Origin: QPIN01 sp965224575 | GTDB lineage: Bacteria; Pseudomonadota; Gammaproteobacteria; Methylococcales; Methylomonadaceae | DNA: 64,000 nucleotides | Reading direction: 5' to 3' | Assembly (NCBI GenBank): GCA_965224575.1 | Contig: CBDCZQ010000006.1 | Location: 2,790,001-2,854,000 of the forward strand | Made by a program: the position numbers and the translations under genes | In this document: one piece after another, positions 1 to 8,381 of the stretch | Position numbering within the stretch: position 1 is the first letter of the stretch | How the letters are laid out: every line of letters begins with the position of its first letter | The notes under the pieces: model-generated | Seen by the model: the letters and a program-made list of their open reading frames with translations, nothing else | The model's database searches: none | Told to the model about the DNA's origin: nothing

Positions 1-450
1 TCAAACTTGGCTTTACAATGGTGCCAAAATTTAACAGAAGTTTTTAAAGGCTTTAAAAGGATACTTAAGCAAGATGGACAAATATTATTTTCAACGTTTG
101 GGCCAGCTACATTGCAAGAGCTTAAAACATCGTGGGCAGAAGTTGATAACTATACTCATGTGAATAGTTTTTACTCGGTTGATAAATTAATTCTCTTTTT
201 AGAGCTGACTGGGTTTAAGGATGTTCGTACTGAGGTAAAACGGTATCAATCAAATTATCGGACAGTCCTAGAGCTAATGAGGGAGCTTAAAGGCATTGGG
301 GCGCATAACGTTTCATCGGGCAGGAATCGAAACATGACCAGTAAGACTCAAATGAAAAAAATGGTTGATGCCTATGAAAAACATAGGATAAATAATTTCA
401 TTCCCGCTACTTATGAAATTATTTTTATTTCAGCAAATATTAAAAACTAA
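1..450 (+). CDS. bioC: Malonyl-ACP O-methyltransferase, C-terminal part (partial)
   Basis: This is the 3' portion of a SAM-dependent methyltransferase that methylates malonyl-ACP to start pimeloyl chain synthesis for biotin. The reading frame is already open at base 1, so the N-terminal SAM-binding half lies outside the window. The visible part begins with SNLALQWCQN, typical of the BioC region following the SAM fold, and continues with the LPEL-like segment (TLQELKTSW) and the NxF/Y segment of BioC. Its stop codon TAA overlaps the ATG of the next gene, bioD, by one base, so the two are translationally coupled in a biotin operon. Nothing looks degraded. Assignment rests on sequence resemblance plus the bioD neighbour. 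Confidence 0.85.
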   Translation, partial: SNLALQWCQNLTEVFKGFKRILKQDGQILFSTFGPATLQELKTSWAEVDNYTHVNSFYSVDKLILFLELTGFKDVRTEVKRYQSNYRTVLELMRELKGIGAHNVSSGRNRNMTSKTQMKKMVDAYEKHRINNFIPATYEIIFISANIKN

Positions 451-1109
451 TGAAAAAAGGTTATTTTATTACAGGGACTGATACTGATGTGGGTAAAACC
501 TGGGCGACTATTGCATTAATGCGGTATTTTAAAAATCAAGGTTATTCGGTGATAGGAATGAAACCTGTTGCGGCAGGATGTGAATGGCAAGAGGGTGTTT
601 TAAAAAATGAAGATGCGTTGTTAATGCAAGAAAATGCTTCACTAGAAATAGAATACAAAAAGATTAATCCTTATGCATTTGAAATGCCAGTATCGCCACA
701 TTTAGCTGCAAGTAAAAATCCAGTGAGTCTTAAGGTTATTAAAAACATATTTGATGAGTTAAAAGATAACGCTGATGTCATACTTGTGGAAGGTGCCGGG
801 GGGTGGTTAGCACCACTAAGTTACGAATACGATATTGCCGATCTTGCAAAAAAACTGCATTTACCTGTTATTTTTGTAGTTGCTATTCGATTGGGTTGTA
901 TAAACCATGCACGATTAACTTTTCAGGCAATACAAGCAGATAACGTGGAGTGTGCTGGCTGGATAGCAATGTGTGTTGACCCAGATATGCCTAAACAAAC
1001 TGAAAATATTTCAATGATTAAAGATAAAGTTTCAGTACCTTTATTAGGTGTTTTGCCATATTCTGATCTTATGGATTTTGATTTTTTAGCGGAGCACTTG
1101 GAGATTTAA
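450..1109 (+). CDS. bioD: Dethiobiotin synthetase
   Basis: ATP-dependent enzyme that closes the ureido ring of dethiobiotin from 7,8-diaminopelargonic acid and CO2, the penultimate step of biotin synthesis; cytosolic. The protein of 219 residues has the family length (E. coli about 225). The P-loop GTDTDVGKT lies at residues 9-17, followed by the conserved MKPVAAGC segment with the substrate-binding lysine near residue 38 and the VEGAGGWLAP segment near residue 114. The ATG overlaps the bioC stop by one base. The gene ends the operon here: an insertion sequence begins about 20 bases after its stop codon. Confidence 0.95.
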   Translation: MKKGYFITGTDTDVGKTWATIALMRYFKNQGYSVIGMKPVAAGCEWQEGVLKNEDALLMQENASLEIEYKKINPYAFEMPVSPHLAASKNPVSLKVIKNIFDELKDNADVILVEGAGGWLAPLSYEYDIADLAKKLHLPVIFVVAIRLGCINHARLTFQAIQADNVECAGWIAMCVDPDMPKQTENISMIKDKVSVPLLGVLPYSDLMDFDFLAEHLEI

Positions 1110-1128
1110 ATGAGCTTGTTTTGTTTGA

Positions 1129-2892
1129 TAATTAGAGTCTACTCAGAAACCACAACGCATTGATAATATTAATATATTAGTCTATTTATGATAAAATAGT
1201 GCACGGAAAAACAGATAAACGACTCAAAACCTGTGCACCTATGATCCGAACCTGTAGCTCGAAACAACTCACTCTAGCAGAATTTGACTGGCCTTTTGAC
1301 ACGGCTCTAGATAAACACAATCGCTGGGTAAAAATGAGTCAATGCATTCCCTGGGATGACTTAGCAGAGGGTTATTATCAAGGGCTTTCGGCAGACACAG
1401 GGCGTCCAGCCAAGGATGCACGCTGCGTCATCGGTGCAGTGATCATAAAACACAAGCTAAGCCTTTCTGATATTGAAACGGTTCAGCAAATTCAAGAAAA
1501 CCCTTATATGCAATTTTTTGTAGGATTTGCCAGTTTTCAGGCGGAACCACCCTTTGCGCCTTCATTACTCGTTGATATTAGAAAACGCATGGGAGCATCC
1601 GTTTTTGAAGTATTCGAGCAAGCGATTATTAACGCACATGATGGCGAAAAGGAAAAAAGTCAGGCTAAAGCAGACCTAGAATCAGACCCCTCATCGCAGA
1701 TCAATAGCAAAGAAAACGAAGATGATTCATTGCAAGGAAACGTAGAAGACGAAGCGAAATCTGATTCACAAGAAATAGAAATAGGAAATTCAAAAGAAAT
1801 TGACACACATCAAGGCAAACTGATTCTTGATGCCACTGTGGTTGAGCAAGCCATCCGTTATCCAACAGACCTTAACCTACTCAATGAAGCGCGTGAGTTC
1901 AGTGAGAAAATCATTGATTTCCTTTATTTAGAAACAACGCTGGATAAGAAGCCACGTACCTATCGAGAAAAGGCACGATCTGCTTTTTTATCGATCGTCA
2001 AACAAAAACGTCCTGGCAGGAAAAAACTACGCCGAGGAATAAAACAACAACTGCAATATCTTCGCCGTAACCTGAGACATATTGAACAACTCCTGACATA
2101 CTGGCCTGAAGGCACAGAACTTCCATTACCTCGCTGGTTACTCTATCGCTACTGGGTGATTCAACACCTCTATGAACAGCAATGGGCAATGTATACCACT
2201 AAAACTCGTCGTTGTGATAATAGAATCGTCAGTATCAGCCAACCTTATGTACGCCCCATCATTCGAGGCAAACAAAACAAGGTGGTTGAATTTGGCGCTA
2301 AACTCAGTGTCAGCCTAACAGATGATGGGTTTTCTCGTGTAGATCATTTGCGCTGGGATGCTTTTCATGAAGGGTTGGATTTAACATCACAAGTTGAACA
2401 CTATCATCAGCGAACGGGCTATTACCCAGAAAAGATCTTGGCAGACCCACTTTATGGCACGCGAGAAAACCGGAATTATCTTAAAAGCAAAGGCATCCAC
2501 TTTGCGGGAAAACCACTCGGTCGACCCAAGAAAGAGACAGAAGACAACCGGGAAGAACTCAAACAACTCAAAGCACAACGAAGAGCAGATTATCTACAAC
2601 GGATACCCATTGAAGGCAAATTTGGCCAAGGCAAGAATGGCTATCGACTGAATTATATTAGAGCCAAGCGTGCAGATACCTCACTGGCATGGATCAATAG
2701 CATATTCTTGGTGATGAACCTATTGATCCTGGAAAGGATCTTTTTTGCCTGTCGTAAAAGCAGTCAAATCAGAGATATATTGTCGTTAAAACAAATTGAA
2801 AAAATATTATGTTGTCAGATGCAGAGAATTTTTCAATTTTTTGGCCAGTTTTGTAAAAAACTCGTGCTGATTTACTGAGCAGACTCTAATTA
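1129..2892 (+). mobile_element. Insertion sequence, IS5 superfamily (complete)
   Basis: The element is bounded by inverted repeats that share TAATTAGAGTCT-R-CTCAG (left 1129-1146, right complement 2875-2892), with one mismatch. Because TAATTA is itself palindromic, the outermost bases may be target site rather than IS; a 4-base AATT on each side would serve as the duplication. It contains one transposase gene without frameshift. It sits between bioD and an FNR-type box, so it may have separated the hemerythrin gene from older upstream sequence. Confidence 0.8.
1241..2878 (+). CDS. DDE transposase, IS5 superfamily (DUF772 N-terminus)
   Basis: Transposase of the surrounding insertion sequence. 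The N-terminal 120 residues have the DUF772-type pattern (WVKMSQCIPWDDLAEGYY, VIGAVIIKHKL, NPYMQFFVGF). Candidate catalytic residues are the D in LILDATVV (near residue 195), the D in ADPLYGTREN (near 400) and the E in PIEGKFGQGKNGY (near 457). An acidic, lysine-rich low-complexity insert occupies about residues 145-190. I chose the ATG at 1241 because it starts MIRTCSSKQLTL, the usual start of this family; an in-frame GTG at 1199 would add 14 residues. The frame is intact, so the element may be active. The exact IS subgroup (IS5 or IS1182-like) is not certain. Confidence 0.85.
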   Translation: MIRTCSSKQLTLAEFDWPFDTALDKHNRWVKMSQCIPWDDLAEGYYQGLSADTGRPAKDARCVIGAVIIKHKLSLSDIETVQQIQENPYMQFFVGFASFQAEPPFAPSLLVDIRKRMGASVFEVFEQAIINAHDGEKEKSQAKADLESDPSSQINSKENEDDSLQGNVEDEAKSDSQEIEIGNSKEIDTHQGKLILDATVVEQAIRYPTDLNLLNEAREFSEKIIDFLYLETTLDKKPRTYREKARSAFLSIVKQKRPGRKKLRRGIKQQLQYLRRNLRHIEQLLTYWPEGTELPLPRWLLYRYWVIQHLYEQQWAMYTTKTRRCDNRIVSISQPYVRPIIRGKQNKVVEFGAKLSVSLTDDGFSRVDHLRWDAFHEGLDLTSQVEHYHQRTGYYPEKILADPLYGTRENRNYLKSKGIHFAGKPLGRPKKETEDNREELKQLKAQRRADYLQRIPIEGKFGQGKNGYRLNYIRAKRADTSLAWINSIFLVMNLLILERIFFACRKSSQIRDILSLKQIEKILCCQMQRIFQFFGQFCKKLVLIY

Positions 2893-2900
2893 GAGGTAAC

Positions 2901-2914
2901 TTGATATAGATCAA
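2901..2914. promoter_or_regulatory. FNR/CRP-superfamily box, perfect FNR consensus
   Basis: TTGATATAGATCAA matches TTGAT-N4-ATCAA exactly. It lies 67 bases before the bacteriohemerythrin start and 8 bases after the end of the insertion sequence. An oxygen-sensing FNR-type regulator controlling an oxygen-binding protein is biologically plausible; the binding itself is inferred. Confidence 0.65.
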
Positions 2915-2981
2915 AGAAAAAATAAAAAAACGTAGCATAATGACGCCTCCTAATTATAAAAAAACAAGGTGGAGAAAAAAT

Positions 2982-3380
2982 ATGGCTTTAATGACTTGGA
3001 CAGCTGAGCAATATGGTACAAAAGTAGGTTTTGCAGATGATGAGCATAAGGATATTTTTGCTTTCTTAAATAAATTATATGATGAAGCTACTAGTGGAGC
3101 AGATCGCGCCCAAATTGGTGCTTCTTTGGATGCATTGATTACTTGTGTGGTTGATCATTTTGCTCATGAAGAAAAGGAAATGGAAGCCAAGGGTTATGCT
3201 GATCTAGCAAAACATAAAGAAGAGCATGATAAATTAATTGATACCTGTGCTGGATTACAAACAAAATTTCATGCAGGGGAAGCAGAAGTGACTGATGAAG
3301 TCGGTCAAATGGTCAAAGGTTGGCTAGATAGTCATATTCCAACTCATGATTTTGCCTATACAGAGACTCTAAACAGTTAA
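2982..3380 (+). CDS. Bacteriohemerythrin
   Basis: Small oxygen-binding protein with a di-iron centre in a four-helix bundle, about 132 residues, cytosolic. Iron ligands can be recognised as the His of DDEHKDIF, the His/Glu of HFAHEEKEME, the two His of HKEEH, and the His and Asp of SHIPTHD, in the order expected for the family. The start at 2982 is chosen because a Shine-Dalgarno AAGGTGGAG lies 8 bases upstream and because MALMTW is the family start; the upstream in-frame codon would add 14 non-conserved residues. It is monocistronic, with an FNR-type box before it and a strong terminator after it. Such proteins are thought to bind and deliver or scavenge O2 in microaerobes and methanotrophs. 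Confidence 0.93.
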   Translation: MALMTWTAEQYGTKVGFADDEHKDIFAFLNKLYDEATSGADRAQIGASLDALITCVVDHFAHEEKEMEAKGYADLAKHKEEHDKLIDTCAGLQTKFHAGEAEVTDEVGQMVKGWLDSHIPTHDFAYTETLNS

Positions 3381-3395
3381 ATTTTAAACATAATA

Positions 3396-3435
3396 AAAGG
3401 CCTGTGAAAGCTTGGTTTTCACAGGCCTTTTTTTG
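3396..3435 (+). terminator. Rho-independent terminator after bacteriohemerythrin
   Basis: A perfect 14-base stem AAAGGCCTGTGAAA / TTTTCACAGGCCTTT with a six-base loop, followed by a T-run, starts 16 bases after the hemerythrin stop codon. Confidence 0.9.
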
Positions 3436-3565
3436 TTTATTGAAAATTATATTCAGCAGTTCTGGAATAGATCGGGATGATAGGGTAAAATTGCTTAGTT
3501 AATTTGTGATAATTCATTACAATAGTAAACAGTCTTTGGAAAGGACTGTAACAAATTAAACAGAA

Positions 3566-3660
3566 ATGAGGGTTTAATAATATCTTAAAGCTTGAAACAG
3601 TTTTTTGTTTCAATCTGTGCCCAAAAATAATAAATAGTGGCTTTTAGATATTATTGATTC
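3566..3660. repeat. Nested-hairpin repeat, copy 1 (degenerate)
   Basis: The outer arms (TTTAATAATATCTTAAA and TTTTAGATATTATTGA) pair around an inner stem GAAACAG/GTTTC. It keeps the GCTTG box before the inner stem and a TCTGTGCCC box after it, corresponding to the GACTTG and CTGCGCC boxes of the copies at 23851, 44206 and 57162. The conserved centre is missing. It occupies the leader of the cytochrome oxidase operon. Confidence 0.55.
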
Positions 3661-3715
3661 TTCGCAAAAAATTGCGCATACAAGATTATAACTACAAACA
3701 GGAGGCTGCTCCGTG

Positions 3716-4867
3716 ATGAAAGCAAAGCAATTATTCGCTGTTCTAACCCTTATGGCTTTTGGGCTTGGGTCTGCACATGCGGATTACACTCTTAACTTAA
3801 TGAAGGGTGTTACACAGCTCAGTAATGATGTATATGACCTTCATATGCTGGCTTTATGGATCTGTGTATTTGTCGGCATAGGTGTATTCGGTACCATGTT
3901 TTATTCGATTTACTATCACCGTAAATCAATGGGGCATAAAGCTGAACAGTTCCATGAGAATACTACAGTAGAGATAGTTTGGACTATTATTCCTACAGTT
4001 ATTTTGATAGCCATGGCAATTCCTGCTACAAAAACCATGTTAGAGATGAATGATATTGAAGAGGCAGAAATGTCAATCAAGATTACTGGCTGGCAATGGA
4101 AATGGGAATATGAATATTTGGATAATGATATTCATTTTTTTAGTAGTCTGGATGAAGCAAGTAATAAAGCACGTCAAAAAAACTCAGGAATTGATCCACG
4201 CGATGTGCCTCATTATTTGCTAAATGTGGATAAACCTTTAGTGATCCCTGTCAATACAAAAATACGTTTTTTATTTACAGCAGCGGATGTTATTCATTCA
4301 TGGTGGGTACCTGATTTAGGATGGAAAAAAGATACAGTTCCTGGTTTTATTAATGAATCATGGACATATGTAGAAAAACCGGGAACTTATCGTGGTCAAT
4401 GTGCGGAGTTATGTGGTAAAGACCATGGGTTTATGCCAATAGTTGTTATTGCAAAAGAAAAAGCGGATTATGATGCCTGGGTACTAGAGCAAAGTGGACT
4501 AGCAGAGGCAGAAGCTAATGCAGCAGAAAAAGAATGGGATTCTGAAGAATTAATTGCAAAAGGAGAAAAAGTTTATACCAATAATTGTGCATCCTGTCAT
4601 TTGGAAGATGGCGCTGGTATAGCAGGTACATTTCCTGCTATTACTGATAGCCCAGTTGTTAAAGGCGAGCTTAATAAGCAGCTTGATCTAATATATAAAG
4701 GGAAGGGAATGATGCCAGCATTTGGTCAAATGCTAAGTGCAATTGATTTTGCTGCAGTTTCTACTTTTATTCGTAACGGCTTAGGTAATTCGGTTGGTGA
4801 CTCTGTGCAACCATCAGAAATAAAAGCATTGCAATCTGAGGTAGTCTCCGAAGAAGATGACAATTAA
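3716..4867 (+). CDS. ctaC: Cytochrome c oxidase subunit II fused to cytochrome c (caa3 type)
   Basis: Electron-entry subunit of an aa3/caa3 terminal oxidase. A signal peptide (about residues 1-23) is followed by two membrane helices and a periplasmic cupredoxin domain; the CuA site is in GQCAELCGKDHGFM near residues 225-240. A C-terminal class I cytochrome c domain begins near residue 270, with the heme motif CASCH near 290 and a distal methionine in GMMPAFGQM. About 383 residues, long for subunit II because of the fused cytochrome. The ATG at 3716 follows AGGAGG; the GTG three bases earlier is too close to add anything. First gene of a five-gene oxidase operon. Confidence 0.95.
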   Translation: MKAKQLFAVLTLMAFGLGSAHADYTLNLMKGVTQLSNDVYDLHMLALWICVFVGIGVFGTMFYSIYYHRKSMGHKAEQFHENTTVEIVWTIIPTVILIAMAIPATKTMLEMNDIEEAEMSIKITGWQWKWEYEYLDNDIHFFSSLDEASNKARQKNSGIDPRDVPHYLLNVDKPLVIPVNTKIRFLFTAADVIHSWWVPDLGWKKDTVPGFINESWTYVEKPGTYRGQCAELCGKDHGFMPIVVIAKEKADYDAWVLEQSGLAEAEANAAEKEWDSEELIAKGEKVYTNNCASCHLEDGAGIAGTFPAITDSPVVKGELNKQLDLIYKGKGMMPAFGQMLSAIDFAAVSTFIRNGLGNSVGDSVQPSEIKALQSEVVSEEDDN

Positions 4868-4929
4868 TTAATCGTAGAGTTAGATCTTTTTTGGTTCTAT
4901 CTATTTAAATATTATAAGAGGTATTGAAT

Positions 4930-6543
4930 ATGTCTGCTGTGACAGCTGAAGATCATGATCATCACGATCATGGCCCTGCAAAAGGGCTTTTAAGGTGGGT
5001 AATTACCACTAACCATAAAGATATAGGTACATTGTATTTATTATTTGCTCTACTAATGTTTTTTGTTGGTGGAACGATGGCATTGATAATACGGGCTGAA
5101 CTTTTTGAACCGGGTATGCAGTTTGTTAACCCTCAGTTTTTTAATTCCATGACCACCATGCATGCTTTGGTTATGGTGTTTGGTGCTGTTATGCCTGCTT
5201 TTGTAGGCTTAGCAAACTGGATGATACCAATGATGATTGGCGCTCCTGATATGGCTTTGCCTCGTATGAATAATATGAGCTTCTGGATGTTGGTTGCAGG
5301 AATATTATTACTGGCTAGTACATTATTAATGGAAGGTGGAGCACCTGCTTCTGGCTGGACTTTATATCCGCCTCTTGTGTTACAAACAGGAACGGCATTG
5401 CCTTTCGCAATTTTTTCAGTTCATTTATTGGGGATCTCATCAATTATGGGGGCGATTAATATTATCGCAACTATCTTCAATATGCGCGCACCTGCAATGT
5501 CATTGATGAAAATGCCATTGTTTGTCTGGACGTGGTTAATTACCGCTTTCTTACTAATAGCTATCATGCCCGTTTTTGCGGGTGCAGTAACAATGTTGCT
5601 AACAGATCGTTTTTTCGATACTAGCTTTTTTAATGCTGCGGGCGGCGGAGACCCTGTTCTTTATCAACATATATTTTGGTTTTTTGGACACCCTGAAGTA
5701 TACGTCATGATCTTGCCAACATTTGGTGTGGCATCAACTATTATCCCTGTGTTTGCTCGTAAACCTTTGTTTGGTTATGCCTCAATGGTTTATGCAACAG
5801 CTGCGATTGCTTTCCTTTCATTTATTGTTTGGGCGCATCACATGTTTACTGTGGGTATGCCAATAGCAGGTGAATTATATTTTATGTATGCCACCATGTT
5901 AATCGCAATACCTACTGCTGTAAAAATCTTTAACTGGACTGCAACCATGTGGAAAGGAGCAATGACTTTTGAAACACCTATGCTGTTTTCAATTGCCTTT
6001 GTTGTTCTGTTTACAATAGGTGGTTTTACCGGTTTGATGATGGCACTTGCTCCTGTTGATTTTCAATATCATGATACTTACTTTATTGTTGCTCATTTCC
6101 ATTACACACTTGTGCCAGCCTCAGTTTTTATTATAATGGCGGCGGGTTATTTTTGGTTGCCGAAATGGACTGGCAATATGTACGATGAAAAATTGGCCAA
6201 GTTACATTTTTGGTTATCAGCTATTTCAGTAAATATTCTTTTCTTCCCTCAGCATTTTTTAGGTTTGGCTGGTATGCCACGTCGTATTCCTGATTATGCA
6301 GTGCAGTTTGCTGATTGGAATATGATCTCTAGTATCGGTGCATTTATTTATGGTCCTAGCCAATTGATATTTGTCTATATTGTTTATAAAACAATTAAAG
6401 GTGGTACAGGAGAAAAAGTAACTGATGAAGTTTGGGAAGGGGCGAAAGAACAAAGTCTAGAATGGACTTTACCTTCACCACCTCCTTATCATACCTTTGC
6501 TACTCCACCAAAAGATGTACCCACAATGAGTACGTCTAGGTAG
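4930..6543 (+). CDS. ctaD: Cytochrome c oxidase subunit I
   Basis: Catalytic heme-copper subunit carrying low-spin heme a, heme a3 and CuB, in the inner membrane with about 12 helices. Visible landmarks are the TTNHKDIGTLY start of the core, the H of TTMHALVMVF (heme a ligand), WFFGHPEVYVMILP with the CuB His and cross-linked Tyr, WAHHMFTVGM with two CuB histidines, and the VAHFHYTLV heme ligands. About 537 residues, normal length. The ATG at 4930 has AAGAGG 8 bases before it; the TTG six bases earlier is less likely. A His-rich N-terminus (EDHDHHDHGP) is a minor oddity. Confidence 0.97.
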   Translation: MSAVTAEDHDHHDHGPAKGLLRWVITTNHKDIGTLYLLFALLMFFVGGTMALIIRAELFEPGMQFVNPQFFNSMTTMHALVMVFGAVMPAFVGLANWMIPMMIGAPDMALPRMNNMSFWMLVAGILLLASTLLMEGGAPASGWTLYPPLVLQTGTALPFAIFSVHLLGISSIMGAINIIATIFNMRAPAMSLMKMPLFVWTWLITAFLLIAIMPVFAGAVTMLLTDRFFDTSFFNAAGGGDPVLYQHIFWFFGHPEVYVMILPTFGVASTIIPVFARKPLFGYASMVYATAAIAFLSFIVWAHHMFTVGMPIAGELYFMYATMLIAIPTAVKIFNWTATMWKGAMTFETPMLFSIAFVVLFTIGGFTGLMMALAPVDFQYHDTYFIVAHFHYTLVPASVFIIMAAGYFWLPKWTGNMYDEKLAKLHFWLSAISVNILFFPQHFLGLAGMPRRIPDYAVQFADWNMISSIGAFIYGPSQLIFVYIVYKTIKGGTGEKVTDEVWEGAKEQSLEWTLPSPPPYHTFATPPKDVPTMSTSR

Positions 6544-6594
6544 TAAAATTAAAACTCACGTCATTCATTAGTGGATGGCATGTTAGGTAATAAA

Positions 6595-6693
6595 ATGAAT
6601 ATAAAAACTAAGAATATTTTGACAGCAGTAGTTTTGATTGCAGTTGCGGCAACTATTTATGCTTTTGCCGTAATGAGAGCAATGTCTCAGTGA
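6595..6693 (+). CDS. Small single-helix protein between ctaD and ctaG
   Basis: A 32-residue protein with a basic N-terminus (MNIKTKNIL) and one hydrophobic helix ending in RAMSQ. The start at 6595 has AGGT 6 bases upstream; an alternative ATG at 6580 would add five residues. The stop codon overlaps the GTG start of ctaG in GTGA, so it is coupled to the copper-assembly gene. Small helix-only proteins at this position in proteobacterial cox operons have been called oxidase assembly proteins; that role is an inference from position. Too short for ordinary gene finders. Confidence 0.6.
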   Translation: MNIKTKNILTAVVLIAVAATIYAFAVMRAMSQ

Positions 6694-7235
6694 ATGATGG
6701 TTTAGATAAAAAAAATACTAAACTAGTTCGCAAATTAGTCTTAATTGTTCTCGGTATGTTTGGTTTCGGTTATGCTTTAGTACCTATCTATGATGTATTT
6801 TGTGATATTACTGGACTAAACGGTAAAACAGCATCAGAAGCTATAGTTGATGTAAAGTATGAGGTTGATCTTAATAGAGAAATAACGATAGAGTTTATTA
6901 CCTCTCTTAATGAATCAGCACCGATGGTATTCAACACTGAAACAAAAAAACTAAAAATTCATCCAGGAAAATATTATACGGTGAATTTTTATGCTAAAAA
7001 TAAAACAGATAAAAAAATGGTTGCAAGAGCAATCCCCAGCGTAACACCAGGTCTTGCAGCCGAATATTTTAAGAAAACAGAGTGTTTTTGTTTTACGGAA
7101 CAAACATTTGAACCCCAAGAAGGTAAAACTATGCCGGTTCGATTTGTTGTAGATCCTGAATTACCAGCAAGGTATAAAACAATCACACTTGCATATACTT
7201 TTTTTGATAATACTGAAGAATCAGTAAAAAAATAA
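6690..7235 (+). CDS. ctaG: Cytochrome c oxidase assembly protein CtaG/Cox11
   Basis: Membrane-anchored copper chaperone that inserts CuB into subunit I. Residues 12-32 form a single membrane anchor (LVLIVLGMFGFGYALVPIYD), followed by a periplasmic beta-sandwich. The copper motif CFCF is present in KTECFCFTEQ, and the PVRFVVDP strand is conserved. 181 residues, the normal length. It starts with GTG overlapping the stop of the preceding small gene by four bases, and is followed 13 bases later by ctaE. The position between subunits I and III is the usual one. Confidence 0.93.
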   Translation: MNDGLDKKNTKLVRKLVLIVLGMFGFGYALVPIYDVFCDITGLNGKTASEAIVDVKYEVDLNREITIEFITSLNESAPMVFNTETKKLKIHPGKYYTVNFYAKNKTDKKMVARAIPSVTPGLAAEYFKKTECFCFTEQTFEPQEGKTMPVRFVVDPELPARYKTITLAYTFFDNTEESVKK

Positions 7236-7248
7236 CGAGGGTAGCTTA

Positions 7249-8118
7249 ATGTCGTCTACAAGTGATGCTTATTACATTCCACATAAGGCAGTTTGGCCAA
7301 TAGTTGGTACAGCCGGTCTTTTGACACTTTTTATAGGATTTGCTAATTATCTAAATGGTAATTCTGCAGGTGCAACCATTATGGTTTTGGGCTTGGTGAT
7401 TTTTATTGTCATGTTTGCTGGCTGGTTTACTTTACAAGCGAATGAAAGTGAATCAGGGATGTATAACCATGGGGTTGGGATTTCTTATCGCATGGGAATG
7501 ATGTGGTTTATCTTTTCAGAGATCATGTTCTTTGCAGTTTTCTTTGGTACGTTATGGTACACGCGTAATTTATCTACAGATTGGTTGGCAGGGATAGGTA
7601 CTGGTCCTGGGCGTTCTACAGCTATGTTATGGCCTGGTTTTGAGGCTGTTTGGCCTACCAATGGACCAGGAAATGTAGGTGGTGAATTTGAAGAAATGGG
7701 GGCTTTTGGTCTACCTTTTATTAATACATTGTTATTACTTTCAAGTGGAGTAACGTGTACTTGGGCACACCATGGCTTATTAGCAAAAAAGAGAGACCAG
7801 TTAATAAAAGGTTTAATTGCTACTGTTACTTTAGGGTTCTTATTTGTTGCTTGCCAAGCCTTCGAGTATTATGAAGCCTATCATGAAATGGGCTTAACTT
7901 TAGGCTCAGGTGTTTATGGTTCTACTTTCTTTATGCTAACAGGTTTTCATGGTTTACATGTTTGTGTAGGAGCTATTATCTTATCAGTTGTATTATTTCG
8001 TAGCTGGAAAGGTCATTTTACGCCAGAAAATCATTTTGCCTTCGAAGCGGCAGCATGGTATTGGCATTTCGTTGATGTTGTATGGCTAGGGTTATTTATC
8101 TTTGTCTACATTTTATAA
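7249..8118 (+). CDS. ctaE: Cytochrome c oxidase subunit III
   Basis: Seven-helix integral membrane subunit that stabilises subunit I of the heme-copper oxidase. The 289-residue protein has the family start YYIPHKAVWPIVG, the first-helix segment, SEIMFFAVFFGTLWY with the conserved Glu, TCTWAHHGL, the FMLTGFHGLHVCVGA helix and the terminal WYWHFVDVVWLGLFIFVY. An insert (about residues 100-145) is typical of bacterial homologues. A Shine-Dalgarno GAGG precedes the ATG. It is the last gene of the oxidase operon; a REPIN follows 19 bases after the stop. Confidence 0.96.
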   Translation: MSSTSDAYYIPHKAVWPIVGTAGLLTLFIGFANYLNGNSAGATIMVLGLVIFIVMFAGWFTLQANESESGMYNHGVGISYRMGMMWFIFSEIMFFAVFFGTLWYTRNLSTDWLAGIGTGPGRSTAMLWPGFEAVWPTNGPGNVGGEFEEMGAFGLPFINTLLLLSSGVTCTWAHHGLLAKKRDQLIKGLIATVTLGFLFVACQAFEYYEAYHEMGLTLGSGVYGSTFFMLTGFHGLHVCVGAIILSVVLFRSWKGHFTPENHFAFEAAAWYWHFVDVVWLGLFIFVYIL

Positions 8119-8137
8119 GCTAAATTAAGTAGACTTT

Positions 8138-8225
8138 GTAGGTTGGGCTGCCGTCTCTTTGGCAACCCAACAACATGGATAATTAAAAATGTTGGGTTAA
8201 CGATAGAGCCGTTAGCCCAACCTAC
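8138..8225. repeat. REPIN copy 1 (two inverted REPs with GTAG ends)
   Basis: Left REP GTAGGTTGGGCTGCCG..GGCAACCCAAC and right REP, in inverse orientation, GTTGGGTTAACG..CGTTAGCCCAACCTAC, with a short spacer. Each half folds on itself, and the outer GTAGGTTGGGCT / AGCCCAACCTAC also pair. The 5' tetranucleotide GTAG plus an imperfect palindrome is the hallmark of REP sequences mobilised by REP-associated tyrosine transposases. Confidence 0.85.
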
Positions 8226-8381
8226 AAAAATCATATGTATTTTCCTTACCTTTATGCTAGTGAGCCTACGTTGGAAAAAAAGCCTGGCAGTTAAAGCCTC
8301 TAACTTAATGACTTTTTCGTAAAGTATTTAAAAACAAAGGGAGGTCTTTGAGATCAAAATAAAATTGACAGAGTACGTCAG

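Noticed and set aside
2394..2651. Open frame of 85 residues inside the IS5-superfamily transposase
   Set aside because: It lies in another frame of an intact, well-conserved transposase and has no ribosome binding site.
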